From contig NZ_CP036433.1 of assembly GCF_007751035.1 (NCBI RefSeq), positions 1,531,001 through 1,595,000 of the forward strand: a stretch of DNA of 64,000 nt, in the 5' to 3' direction. The translations under genes and the position numbers were made by a program. The notes under the pieces were generated by a model. It was not told where the DNA came from. It saw nothing but the letters and a program-made list of their open reading frames with translations, and ran no database searches. Position 1 is the first letter of the stretch. Each line of letters opens with the position of its first letter. Shown here in pieces: positions 52,872-61,628 of the stretch. Source of the DNA: Lignipirellula cremea (GTDB lineage: Bacteria > Planctomycetota > Planctomycetia > Pirellulales > Pirellulaceae).

Positions 52872-53966
52872 ATGAAGAAATCCATTGGCGTACTGACCTC
52901 GGGCGGCGATTGCCCGGGACTGAACGCGGCGATCCGGGCGATCGGCAAGGCGGGCCGGAATCGGGCCAATATCATCGGCTTTCTCGATGGTTTCCGCGGG
53001 CTGATGCAGGACCGGACCATGCGGCTGGACGACGCTTCGCTGTCGAACATTCTCACGCTGGGCGGCACCATTCTGGGCACCAGTCGCGACAAGCCGCATC
53101 GCATGCCGATCGGCGGCGAAGTCCGCGATATGACCGACGCCATGGTCGAAGTTTATAACCACCACCATCTCGACGCCCTGATTTGCCTTGGCGGCGGCGG
53201 CACGCAAAAGAACGCGCTGCGGCTGAAAGAGAAGGGGCTGAACATTATCACGCTGCCCAAAACGATCGACAACGACGTGGGCCTGACCGACGTGACCTTT
53301 GGCTTCGATACCGCGCTGGAGATCGCCACCGACGCCATCGACCGTTTGCACAGCACGGCGACCAGCCACAGCCGGAACATTGTGGTGGAAATCATGGGCC
53401 ACAAAGCCGGTTGGCTGGCCCTGGGGGCAGGCGTCGCCGGCGGGGCCGATATTATCCTGATCCCCGAGATCCCGTACGACATTCAGCAGGTTGCGGCCGC
53501 CATCAACCGCCGCCAGCGCGACGGCAAACGCTTCAGCATCATCGCCGTCGCCGAAGGCGCCACGCCGATTGCCCCGCCGGAAGAAGAGAAGCCGGTCAAG
53601 AAGAAAAAGAAGTCCCGCGCCGTGGAGATCGCCCCCAGCGCGCATGTGGGCCATACGCTCGAACTGACGAACCAGCTGGAGCACTTGACCGGGCTGGAGT
53701 CGCGGCTGACGATCCTGGGGCACCTGCAGCGCGGCGGTTCCCCCAGCGCGGCTGATCGCCTGCTGGCCACCCGCCTGGGTGCGGCCTGCATGGACCTGAT
53801 CGAAGACGGCGTCTTCGGCGTGATGGTCGCCGCTCGGGGAGAAACGTATGCGGCCGTTCCGCTGGAGGAGGTCGCCGGCGTCCGCAAGAATGTCCCCCTC
53901 GATCACGACTGGATCAAAGCGGCCCGTAAAGTCGGCACCTGCCTGGGCGATGCTCCGATGGAGTAG
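52872..53966 (+). CDS. pfkA: 6-phosphofructokinase
   Basis: A 364-residue PFK of the PfkA family. [20 protein letters not shown] opens the nucleotide domain, [20 protein letters not shown] carries the catalytic Asp, and [20 protein letters not shown] is conserved. The phosphate-binding stretch reads [10 protein letters not shown] (105-114), Gly where many enzymes have Asp; Lys130 replaces the Gly of ATP-type PGTIDND. The Gly104/Lys124-type pairing fits the ATP-using PFKs of some actinobacteria better than PPi enzymes. A Lys-rich insertion (about 235-258, [16 protein letters not shown]) is unusual. Fructose 6-phosphate phosphorylation in glycolysis is the expected role. Confidence 0.9.
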   Translation: MKKSIGVLTSGGDCPGLNAAIRAIGKAGRNRANIIGFLDGFRGLMQDRTMRLDDASLSNILTLGGTILGTSRDKPHRMPIGGEVRDMTDAMVEVYNHHHLDALICLGGGGTQKNALRLKEKGLNIITLPKTIDNDVGLTDVTFGFDTALEIATDAIDRLHSTATSHSRNIVVEIMGHKAGWLALGAGVAGGADIILIPEIPYDIQQVAAAINRRQRDGKRFSIIAVAEGATPIAPPEEEKPVKKKKKSRAVEIAPSAHVGHTLELTNQLEHLTGLESRLTILGHLQRGGSPSAADRLLATRLGAACMDLIEDGVFGVMVAARGETYAAVPLEEVAGVRKNVPLDHDWIKAARKVGTCLGDAPME

Positions 53967-53983
53967 GGGAAGAAGAAGATAGG

Positions 53984-54024
53984 ATTCACCGCGGCATCTG
54001 CGGTGAATTCTCCTTTTTCTTTTT
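53984..54024 (+). terminator. Rho-independent terminator of pfkA
   Basis: ATTCACCGC (53984-53992) pairs with GCGGTGAAT (54000-54008) around GGCATCT, followed by a T-rich tract (TTTTTCTTTTTC, 54013-54024). The stem is perfect. Confidence 0.88.
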
Positions 54025-54051
54025 CGTTTCTGTGGTGAAGCTGCTATTTCC

Positions 54052-55338
54052 TTAGCGGGCGACCAAACCGGTGAGCGTGTTGGTGCTGGTGCCGAACTGT
54101 TCTTCTTCGATGCCCAGTCGCTGGAGCAGGGAGACGTACAGGTTGGCCAGCGGCGTCTGGTTGGGCGGATTGAACTCCAGGTGCTGGCCGTGCTGGAAAC
54201 CGCCGCCGGCGAGCAGGACGGGCAGGTTTTTGCAGCCGTGTCCGGCGCCGTTCCCCAGGTTGCTGGTGACCAGCACGCTGGTGCGGTCCAGTAGACGGTC
54301 GCCGTCTTCCTGCGTCTCTTTCAAGCGGGTCAGCAGCTTGCCCAGTTCGTCCATAAAGACGCATTCAATCAGCATCATCTGCCTGATGTTCTCCGGGTCC
54401 ATGCCATGGTGGGTCAGGTTGTGGTAGCTGTTGGTGATGTTCTCGCCCGGGATGGTGATCGTGGCGGTCGTCGGCGCGGCGTAGGCGATGCAGCGGGTCG
54501 AATCGGTCTGAATCGCCAGGAACGCCAGGTCAAAGAACATCCGCATCCGCTCAAACGAGTTCAGGCCGCGGACCTGGTCTTTGGTGGGCGGTTTCATGTC
54601 GACCTGCGGCTTGGGCCGGTCGAACCAGGATTCGTCCTTGGCCAGCCGGACTTCCACATCGCGCACCGACGAGTAGTACTCGTCGAGCTTGTGCTGGTCG
54701 AGCCGACTGAGATTCTTCTCCAGCCGTTTGGCGCTGTCGCCGACCACGTCGAGAATGCTGCGGCCGGAACGCAGTCGCTTCCGTTGCAGCGCGCGGTCCG
54801 CCGGGTTCTCGATACCGAACAGCCGATCATACACCTGGGTTATGTCGCCGTCGTACGGCAACGGCGCGCCTTGGCGGTTCCAGGAAAGGTTCACATGCTG
54901 GTGGGCCATGCGGAGCGAAGCATAGCGGGTCTGGTCGCCAAGCTTCTCGGCGATCAGTTCATCCAGCGACACGCCGTTGCGGAACGCCTTGCCGGTATCG
55001 TTCGGCGTGGAGGTGAAGATCGAGGACTCGCTGGCGTGCCCGCCGCTGATGCCGGGGTGGCACAGGCCCGAAACGACCGTGAAGTCGTCGCGATGATCGG
55101 CCAGACGCTCCAGATACGGCGACGGCTGGTAATCCTTGCCCGCCTGTTCCGGGAAGAAAGCCTTGCCGTACAGACCCAGGCCAAAGTTCATGGCGATCAG
55201 TCGCCGCGGCGTGGTCGCGGGCGGGGCGCCGGCGGCGCGAACCACCGGCGCCATTGCTTCCAGCAAGGGTAGACCCAGAACGGCTCCGCCAATACCGCGG
55301 AGCACTGTGCGTCGTGACAGGGGGGTGGTTGATTTCAT
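54052..55338 (-). CDS. DUF1552 secreted protein (copy 2)
   Basis: A 428-residue homologue of the protein at 33124. Tat-type signal (SRRTVLRGIGGAVLGLPLLE). The conserved blocks are shared: MNFGLGLYGKAFFPEQAG, GLCHPGISGGHASE, NGVSLDELIAEK, ITNSYHNLTHHG and LAGGGFQHGQHLEFN. Here it follows the DUF1592-type gene by 16 bases on the same strand, the opposite order to copy 1. Function unknown, probably periplasmic. It is 34 bases after the pfkA terminator and convergent with pfkA. Confidence 0.88.
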   Translation of the reverse strand: MKSTTPLSRRTVLRGIGGAVLGLPLLEAMAPVVRAAGAPPATTPRRLIAMNFGLGLYGKAFFPEQAGKDYQPSPYLERLADHRDDFTVVSGLCHPGISGGHASESSIFTSTPNDTGKAFRNGVSLDELIAEKLGDQTRYASLRMAHQHVNLSWNRQGAPLPYDGDITQVYDRLFGIENPADRALQRKRLRSGRSILDVVGDSAKRLEKNLSRLDQHKLDEYYSSVRDVEVRLAKDESWFDRPKPQVDMKPPTKDQVRGLNSFERMRMFFDLAFLAIQTDSTRCIAYAAPTTATITIPGENITNSYHNLTHHGMDPENIRQMMLIECVFMDELGKLLTRLKETQEDGDRLLDRTSVLVTSNLGNGAGHGCKNLPVLLAGGGFQHGQHLEFNPPNQTPLANLYVSLLQRLGIEEEQFGTSTNTLTGLVAR

Positions 55339-55354
55339 GAGAATCGCAGGTGGG

Positions 55355-57769
55355 TCAGGGGCGAAGGAAAGGTTCGGTCAGGGCGACGTCGATCACTAAA
55401 TCCTGCAGGCCGTAGTCGGCCCCGCCCAGCCGGGCGGTGAGCGTATCCACGACCGCACGGTCGGCAAATTCCAGGCGTCGACCCAGTGCGTACGTCAACA
55501 CGCGGGTGGCCAGGTTTCGATGGAAGGCTGTCCGCTTTTTCAACAGGATCACCTGCTTGAGTTCATCCGCGTTGGTAAAGGATTCGCCCGTGACGAGCGT
55601 ATCGGCCGCGTCGACCAGGGCGCCGTCCGCCATCCAGCCGCCGGGGCCGGAAGGGCCGCGACGCACCTGGTAGTGGGTGCGCCACTGGCCGATGACGTCG
55701 AAATTCTCCAGACCAAAGCCCAACGGGTCGATCTTCCGATGGCACGAATTGCAGGCGGCGACCGAGCGATGCTTATCCAGCTGTTCGCGAATCGTCTTGG
55801 CGCCGCGGATATCGGGGACGACGATTGGCACATCGGGCGGCGGTGGCGGCGGCGTGAGGCCCAGGATCCGCTCCAGCACCCAGGCGCCGCGAATCACGGG
55901 CGAAGTAGTCGTGCCGTTGGAGGTAACATTCAGCACACTGGCATGCGCTAGCAGGCCGCCGCGGTGGCTGTCGGGCGGCGTCGGCACGCGACGAAACTCA
56001 CCGCCTTCGACCCCTTCGATGCCGTAATGCCGGGCCATAACTTCATCGAGCATGAGGAAGTCGGAGTCGATCAGCTGATCAACCGGCAGGTTGTGGTCGA
56101 GCACTTCGCGGAAGAACAGCGGCGTCTCTTGCGCCATCGAGTCTTCCAGCTCCTGGTTGTATTTCGAGTAGAGATTTCGGTCCGGCTTCATCTCGCCCAG
56201 CTTGCGCAGGTCGAGCCACTGGCCGGTGAAGTTCCGGGTGAAAGAGACCGCACGGGGATCGGCCAGCAGACGCCGGGCCTGGGCTCGGAAAACGGCCGGA
56301 TCGTGCAGTTTGCCCGCCGCGGCCAGTTCCAGAAGTTCTTCGTCCGGCATGCTGCTCCACAGGTAATACGACAGCCGCGAGGCCAGCATGTAGTCGTCGA
56401 GCTGGTCGGGCGTTTCGTACAGGTACAGGAACTTGGGCGAGCAGAGGACGGCCTTGAGACCGACGCGGATCGCTTCCTCAAAACTTTCCCCCTGGGCCAG
56501 TTCCTCCTGGACGAGCGCGACGATCGGCTCGACATCGGCCGGTTCGGGCGGCCGGCGGAAAGCCCGCTGGGCGAAGCCGCCGATGATGGCGGGAATATCG
56601 GCCTGGGCCGGGTCCTCGGGCGGATGTCCGCCGAGGGCCAGGCGATGGCTGCGTTTGGGCCAGCCTTCGTGCAGGAACAGCGGGCCTTCCACTTCGATCG
56701 ACTCGATCACGACGCCGGGGCCGAAGTACGGCTTCCCTTCCTTGCGGGCGTCGGCGAAGCCCCGGGAATGCTTTTTGCCGTTGTACCAGGTTGGCTTGAT
56801 CGATTCGCCCGGGTTGAGGGTGATGACCGCTTCGATCTCGTGCGGGCCGCCTTCGGGCAGGTAGAACAGTCCCATCCGGCGAATCGTATCCTGGCGGGCC
56901 AGCTGGCCGACGACGACTTCGAGCTTGGCTTTTTCGTCTCCTGTGCGGATGCCATAGGCGCGGATTTTGACGCGGTACTTGCCGGAGACTTTGATCTGCA
57001 GTTCCCGATGGTTAAGCACCTGCCGGCTCCAGTAACTGTTGACGACCATGTGGCCGTTGTGCAGCTGGAAGCCGCCCGTGCCCAGAAGCTTGCGGTCTTC
57101 GGTGTAGCCCAGCTGTTCCTTGTCGTCGAAGAGTTCGTGCAGCAGTTCGGGCTTGGGGTCGAACCAAAGGGCACGGTCCAGGGCCTGCTCGGCGGCGGCG
57201 AGGTAGGACCGCATCAGCACGGGAGAGACGTTCAGCGCCTGGCCGATGTTGTCGAAGCCTTCGGCGACGGCGTCTTCGGGGAAAAAGTTGGCGCCGTCGA
57301 ATTCAATGCCCAGCAGGTCGCGGAGGGTGTTGTTGTATTCGCTGCGGTTCAAACGTCGCATGATAACCTCTCCGCCGGTTCCTGCTTTGGCGGCGATCGC
57401 CTGGTCGAGATTCATGGCGATCCAGGAGACGGTTTGGTCGACCGATTTGGGGTCGGGCTGCGGCTTCGCTTCCGGGGGCGGCATTTCGCCCAGGTTCAGC
57501 CGGTTCATGACTTCCTCCCAGCGATCAGCGTCGACGCCTTCGGCCAGATCGCCGCGGAGCGTATCCACGCGGAACGATCCTTCGGCCTTCTCCGCCCCAT
57601 GGCAGGAGAGGCAGTGGCGGTTCAAGAACGGCTGAATATGGTTCGGGAAGTCGGCGCCGGAAGCAGCAGAAACGGTCGCCAGCAGCAGGACCGGCAGGGA
57701 GCAGCACGCCCGCCACAGAGGGGCCCATGCTTTGCGGTGTTCAGGCCGCAGGCGGCAGCTGGCAATCAT
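55355..57769 (-). CDS. PSCyt1/DUF1587-DUF1592-DUF1588-DUF1585 protein (copy 2)
   Basis: An 804-residue secreted homologue of the protein at 34442. Signal segment at about 20-40 (ACCSLPVLLLATVSAASGA), then C53-LSC56-H57. DUF1587 (MRRLNRSEYNNTLRDLLGIE) is near 135, DUF1592 contains LASRLSYYLWSSMPDEELLE and FTGQWLDLRKLGE, DUF1588 contains CNSCHRKIDPLGFGLENFDV, and DUF1585 ends with TYALGRRLEFADR. It is the first gene of the two-gene operon with DUF1552. Domain order is unchanged relative to copy 1, with different gene order. Confidence 0.88.
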   Translation of the reverse strand: MIASCRLRPEHRKAWAPLWRACCSLPVLLLATVSAASGADFPNHIQPFLNRHCLSCHGAEKAEGSFRVDTLRGDLAEGVDADRWEEVMNRLNLGEMPPPEAKPQPDPKSVDQTVSWIAMNLDQAIAAKAGTGGEVIMRRLNRSEYNNTLRDLLGIEFDGANFFPEDAVAEGFDNIGQALNVSPVLMRSYLAAAEQALDRALWFDPKPELLHELFDDKEQLGYTEDRKLLGTGGFQLHNGHMVVNSYWSRQVLNHRELQIKVSGKYRVKIRAYGIRTGDEKAKLEVVVGQLARQDTIRRMGLFYLPEGGPHEIEAVITLNPGESIKPTWYNGKKHSRGFADARKEGKPYFGPGVVIESIEVEGPLFLHEGWPKRSHRLALGGHPPEDPAQADIPAIIGGFAQRAFRRPPEPADVEPIVALVQEELAQGESFEEAIRVGLKAVLCSPKFLYLYETPDQLDDYMLASRLSYYLWSSMPDEELLELAAAGKLHDPAVFRAQARRLLADPRAVSFTRNFTGQWLDLRKLGEMKPDRNLYSKYNQELEDSMAQETPLFFREVLDHNLPVDQLIDSDFLMLDEVMARHYGIEGVEGGEFRRVPTPPDSHRGGLLAHASVLNVTSNGTTTSPVIRGAWVLERILGLTPPPPPPDVPIVVPDIRGAKTIREQLDKHRSVAACNSCHRKIDPLGFGLENFDVIGQWRTHYQVRRGPSGPGGWMADGALVDAADTLVTGESFTNADELKQVILLKKRTAFHRNLATRVLTYALGRRLEFADRAVVDTLTARLGGADYGLQDLVIDVALTEPFLRP

Positions 57770-58113
57770 ACGTTCGCACTCAGTTATCAGCAGGAAAAAA
57801 GGACGGGCTCGCAGTCAGGTGCGCCCTTCTATTATAGGCGACCTTCCCCGTTAGTTGCCATGGAATTAATTCTAACGGATCTTCACCTGTGCCTAATGGC
57901 GGCGCGTCTGCCAGACGGGTCCGGTTCGCCCACGGAAGGGGCCGCCAGGCCTCCTCGCGGTACATCGGGCCCGCGTGTCCGATCGGCCGTTTTTCGGTAT
58001 CATGCAATCTGGGCGGCGCTGCCTGCAAAGGCGGCGGCAGCGGTCGCCCTGGCGAAGAACTGGCCGCCCTGGGGAAGCCTCTTGAAGACGCCCTTTGATG
58101 GAAGAGTTGGCGA
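57770..58113. other. Divergent promoter region before the tandem aldolase
   Basis: This 344-base gap is AT-richer near 57820-57900 (TTATTATAGG, AATTAATTCTAAC). A plus-strand 85-codon frame from ATG 57859 overlaps the aldolase start by ATGA, but it is low-complexity and has no motif or ribosome site, so it is not called. Divergent promoters for the DUF1592-type gene and the aldolase should lie here. Confidence 0.4.
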
Positions 58114-59415
58114 ATGACGCTGGAACGTGAGCTGCTGCATCCGCGTGATGAAATCATGCAGACGATGGACCGCATCTATCGGTATCGCATGACGACCACC
58201 TCGGGCGGGAACCTGTCGATCCGCGAGGATTCGGGCGACATCTGGATTTCTCCCGCCAGGGTCGACAAGGGGAATCTCACGCGGGCCGATGTCGTCTGCC
58301 TGCATGCGGACGGCGTGGTCGAGGGGCTGCATCCGCCCTCTTCAGAGTTCCCCTTCCACAAGGCCATTTACGCGGCCCGGCCGGATATCAGGGCGATTGT
58401 ACACGCCCATCCGATCGCCCTGGTGGCGTTCAGTATTTGCCGGCAAACGCCCAACACGCGGTTGTTCCATCAGGCCCATTCGGTCTGCGGCCAGATCGGC
58501 TTTGCCCAGTACGCTTGCCCCGGGAGCGAGCAGCTGGGCAGCAACATTGCGGCCACGTTTGCCGAAGGCTGCGACAGTGTGATTCTCGAGAACCACGGCG
58601 TGGTCGTCGGCGGCCAGTCGCTGGCCCAGGCGTTCCAGCGGTTTGAAGCACTTGAATTTGCGGGGAAGACGCTCATCAAAGCCCGGCAACTAGGCAGCGT
58701 GAATTTCCTGGACGATCTGCAGCTGCAGCTGGCGGCCGATCGCAGCATTGATTTTGAATCGTTCGAGCCGGGGATCGCGACGGCGGCGGAACGGGAGTTA
58801 CGTCGGCAACTGTGCGAGTTTGTCCGGCGCGGCTGCCGGCAGCGTCTGCTGATCAGCACCGAGGGCAGTTTCTCGGCCCGGCTGGATGATGGCTCGTTCC
58901 TGATTACGCCCACGCGGCACGACCGGGAACGGCTGCAGCTGGACGACCTGGTGCTGGTCCGGGGGAACCAGCGGGAAGCGGGCAAGCTGGCCAGTCGCGC
59001 GGCCAAAGCCCACCAGGCGATTTACAACCAGCAGCCGGAGGTGCAGGCGATTGTGTTCGCCCATCCGGTCAACGCCACGGCATTCAGCGTGACGGACGCG
59101 GAACTGGATGTCCGCACCATCCCGGAAAGCTACGTCTTTTTGCGGGACGTCCGCCGAGCTCCGTATGGCGTGCAGTACCGCGACGACGGCCAGATCGCCG
59201 GCTGCATCTCTCCCGCCACGCCGGCCGCCGTGCTGGAAAACGACGGCGTGATGGTGACGGGCCGCAGCGTACTCGACGCGTTTGATCGACTGGAAGTGCT
59301 GGAATCGACCGCCGAGGCCGTGATCAACGCCCGGGCGCTGGGCGACATTTCCACCATGCCTGACGGCGTGATCGAAGAGCTGTGCGCGACGTTCCAGTTG
59401 CCGCCGCCGGGGTAG
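58114..59415 (+). CDS. Tandem-domain class II aldolase/adducin protein, second domain degenerate
   Basis: A 433-residue protein with two class II aldolase domains. Domain 1 (about 8-205) is complete: [10 protein letters not shown], Glu78 ([11 protein letters not shown]), H97-AH99-P and ENH161-G, the Zn ligands and catalytic Glu of L-fuculose-phosphate aldolase. Domain 2 (about 225-430) has the same fold ([26 protein letters not shown]) but the ligands changed: Lys298 for Glu, Phe315 for the first His, Asp377 for the third. Domain 1 probably cleaves a phosphorylated sugar to lactaldehyde and DHAP or decarboxylates; domain 2 looks structural or regulatory. Its neighbours do not define a sugar pathway. 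Confidence 0.88.
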   Translation: MTLERELLHPRDEIMQTMDRIYRYRMTTTSGGNLSIREDSGDIWISPARVDKGNLTRADVVCLHADGVVEGLHPPSSEFPFHKAIYAARPDIRAIVHAHPIALVAFSICRQTPNTRLFHQAHSVCGQIGFAQYACPGSEQLGSNIAATFAEGCDSVILENHGVVVGGQSLAQAFQRFEALEFAGKTLIKARQLGSVNFLDDLQLQLAADRSIDFESFEPGIATAAERELRRQLCEFVRRGCRQRLLISTEGSFSARLDDGSFLITPTRHDRERLQLDDLVLVRGNQREAGKLASRAAKAHQAIYNQQPEVQAIVFAHPVNATAFSVTDAELDVRTIPESYVFLRDVRRAPYGVQYRDDGQIAGCISPATPAAVLENDGVMVTGRSVLDAFDRLEVLESTAEAVINARALGDISTMPDGVIEELCATFQLPPPG

Positions 59416-59426
59416 ACAATCGCCGT

Positions 59427-60419
59427 TTAAATGTGCAGCTCGACGACGTCTTTGTCGCTTAAAATATAGTCGCCTTTAACGATGGAGCCGCCGTGGACCT
59501 GGCTGCCCCAGACTTTGGCGAACTTGAGCTTCTCGGCAAAGTCGCGGTGGACCAGCTCGGCCATGTCGAGCAGCAGGCTGCCGGTTTTCAGGGTGTACGG
59601 CTTGTCGTAGTTCGGCTCTTTCTGCGTCGGCAGTTTGGTATAAACGCGGACCACGTCCATCGCCTGGTAGACGGCGTCGCGCAGCGGCTCCAGGCCCGTT
59701 TTCTGGTCGGCCGAAATTTCGAACGTTTCCAGGTCCAGCGGGCAGAACTCGTGGAGCAGTTCCAGCCGGTCGGCCGCTTCGGGCAGGTCCATTTTGTTCA
59801 GCACCAAAAAGGTGCGGGTAAAAGAGACGCCGATATCTTCCTCGTGCAGGTACGACTCCCGGCCGAGCCGCGTTTTGGAGTCGGCGAACCGCTGCAGCAC
59901 TTCCTGGAGTTGTTCAATGCCGTCGTCGCTGCCCAGATCGACCAGTAACAGCACCAGATCGGCGCCGCGGACCAGTCCCTGCGTGATCGGATCAAAGACG
60001 TCGACCGTAATTGGCGGCGTGTCGACCAGCTGCACGCTGACATCTTCCCAGGGCATCATCCCCGGGGACGGTTCGTGCGTGCTGAACGGGTACACGGCGA
60101 CCACCGGCGTGGCCCGCGTCAGGCTGGCCAGCAACTGGCTTTTGCCGGCGTTGGGTCCGCCGACGATCACGGCGCGGCCGGCTCCCTGGTGGGGCAGGCG
60201 GAAACCGCGAAGTTTGCCGGGCGCTTTTTTGGCGGCTTCGACATCCTGCCGGGCGCGGCTGATCTTGGTTTTGAGATCGGCCTGCAGGCGGTCGGTCCCT
60301 TTATGTTTGGGGATTTCGCGGAGCATCCATTCCAGGCAGCGCTGCTCTTCCTCGGGGGTGGCCGCCTGGCGATAGGCCTGTTCGGCCTTGAGATACTGTT
60401 GCGTCAGATTGGCAGGCAT
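59427..60419 (-). CDS. DRG/Obg-like GTPase with TGS domain
   Basis: A 330-residue GTPase resembling the developmentally regulated GTP-binding (DRG) group of the Obg superfamily. G1 is GGPNAGKS (about 87-94), G3 reads DTPP, and G4 is NKMD. An N-terminal coiled region (about 1-75) precedes the GTPase domain. The C-terminal part (about 270-330) fits a TGS domain, ending SQVHGGSIVKGDYILSDKDV. Such proteins associate with ribosomes or RNA; the bacterial role is unclear. G1 lacks the GFPSVGKS form of Obg but keeps GKS. Confidence 0.82.
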   Translation of the reverse strand: MPANLTQQYLKAEQAYRQAATPEEEQRCLEWMLREIPKHKGTDRLQADLKTKISRARQDVEAAKKAPGKLRGFRLPHQGAGRAVIVGGPNAGKSQLLASLTRATPVVAVYPFSTHEPSPGMMPWEDVSVQLVDTPPITVDVFDPITQGLVRGADLVLLLVDLGSDDGIEQLQEVLQRFADSKTRLGRESYLHEEDIGVSFTRTFLVLNKMDLPEAADRLELLHEFCPLDLETFEISADQKTGLEPLRDAVYQAMDVVRVYTKLPTQKEPNYDKPYTLKTGSLLLDMAELVHRDFAEKLKFAKVWGSQVHGGSIVKGDYILSDKDVVELHI

Positions 60420-60523
60420 AAGAAAGAGCCGTGGGTTACGTGCAGGTTGCGAGGGCGTGGCGCCGAAGTCCGTGCGGCGAAGGGCTGATTGAACGTTTTC
60501 GATCGCGTGACTACGATAACGGC

Positions 60524-60703
60524 ATGTACATGGGACGTTACCTGCAGGCCGCCGCCCTGATTTTACTGCCGATTGGCATGCTGCTCAATTTGACCGGCAA
60601 CTCGGGCGAGTTTTTCGGCGTGAACCATATGGTTTACTTGCTGGCGTTTGGGATTGCGCTCTTCTGCATGGGCCGCATCCTGGAGAACCACGAACGGCAT
60701 TAA
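60524..60703 (+). CDS. Small membrane protein with two transmembrane helices
   Basis: A 59-residue protein, MYMGRYLQAAALILLPIGML at its start. Two hydrophobic stretches (about 7-23 and 33-51, MVYLLAFGIALFCMGRILE) are separated by a short polar loop with NLTGNSGEFFGVNH. The C-terminus is charged. A longer in-frame start upstream would add residues without membrane character, so ATG 60524 is preferred. No homologue is recognised by name; it resembles other small planctomycete membrane proteins. Confidence 0.65.
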   Translation: MYMGRYLQAAALILLPIGMLLNLTGNSGEFFGVNHMVYLLAFGIALFCMGRILENHERH

Positions 60704-60760
60704 GTTCAACCAGGCTTTGTCGCCGCCTGCTTCCCAAGTCCCCTGCGTTGGGATTGAGCG

Positions 60761-61468
60761 TTACGGCTGGCGGTAAACGGCGCCGGAGTAAAACGGGTTT
60801 TCTGGCAGCAGGGTCGCAACGGGCTGCAGTTGCAGCGATTGGATTGTCTCCGCCAGCCAGCTGGCTGTCTCGGGATAGTCCGACGCTTTGATATGGTCGA
60901 GGCTGATCTGCAGCTGGTCCGGAGTCAAGGCAGTCCAGTTCACCTCGATTTCGGTTGCCAGTCGCTCCAGGTAGGCCTCGCGGGATTCGTCTTCGCCGCG
61001 GATTTGATCGATCAGCACCAGCCGTCCGCCGGGCGCCAGCAGGTGGGTCGCCTGGCTCAGCACGGTCCGCTTCTGTTCCGGTCCGAAGTGATGCAGCGAG
61101 TAGCTCATCAGCACCACGTCGGCGGAGCCGGCCGGCAGCGTCTGCGTTACCTGCAGCAGGTCGCCGGCGATCAGCTCCACCCGATCTTCCCAGGTCGACA
61201 GGTTCCGCCGGGCCCGGGTAATCGCTTCGGTCGACAGGTCGATGCCCCGGTAATGCGCGACGTCCGCCAGGGCGAAACCACGACTGGCCAGCCAGGAGTC
61301 GCCGCAACCCAGGTCGATGATCCGCAACGGCCCGGCTCCGGCCGGAAATTGTTCCTGCAGTTGGGCGATGAGTTGCGGATGCTCCATGTAGTCGTTCTGA
61401 ATGATGGCGTCGTACACGGCCCACTGTTCAAAAACACGGCGTACTTCAGCAAGCGAGGCGTCGTCCAT
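60761..61468 (-). CDS. Class I SAM-dependent methyltransferase
   Basis: A 235-residue Rossmann-fold methyltransferase. IIDLGCGDSW at about 49-58 is the SAM-binding motif I, and GIDLSTEAITRARRNLSTWE is motif II. Motif III/IV is GSADVVLMSYSLHHFGPEQK and GGRLVLIDQIRGEDES. The acceptor cannot be told; the LHHFG stretch is common among small-molecule methyltransferases. It is separated from the NT-HD gene by 160 bases on the same strand. Confidence 0.87.
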   Translation of the reverse strand: MDDASLAEVRRVFEQWAVYDAIIQNDYMEHPQLIAQLQEQFPAGAGPLRIIDLGCGDSWLASRGFALADVAHYRGIDLSTEAITRARRNLSTWEDRVELIAGDLLQVTQTLPAGSADVVLMSYSLHHFGPEQKRTVLSQATHLLAPGGRLVLIDQIRGEDESREAYLERLATEIEVNWTALTPDQLQISLDHIKASDYPETASWLAETIQSLQLQPVATLLPENPFYSGAVYRQP

Positions 61469-61628
61469 GGGGCGTCCATTCCGGCGTCAGGGAGAGGATC
61501 AGGTCAGCGGCCGCGGTCCCCACAGGAGGAACCGCGGTCGTTTTCCCATCGTAGGGTCGACCTCGCCGCACGTACAAGGGCGCTACGTCCGGCCAGTGTC
61601 GATCGGCAATACGTCGAGCGTCACGACG

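Noticed and set aside
57859-58117. Plus-strand 85-codon frame overlapping the aldolase start by ATGA
   Set aside because: Ala/Pro/Arg-rich with no motif and no ribosome site. The overlap alone is not enough.
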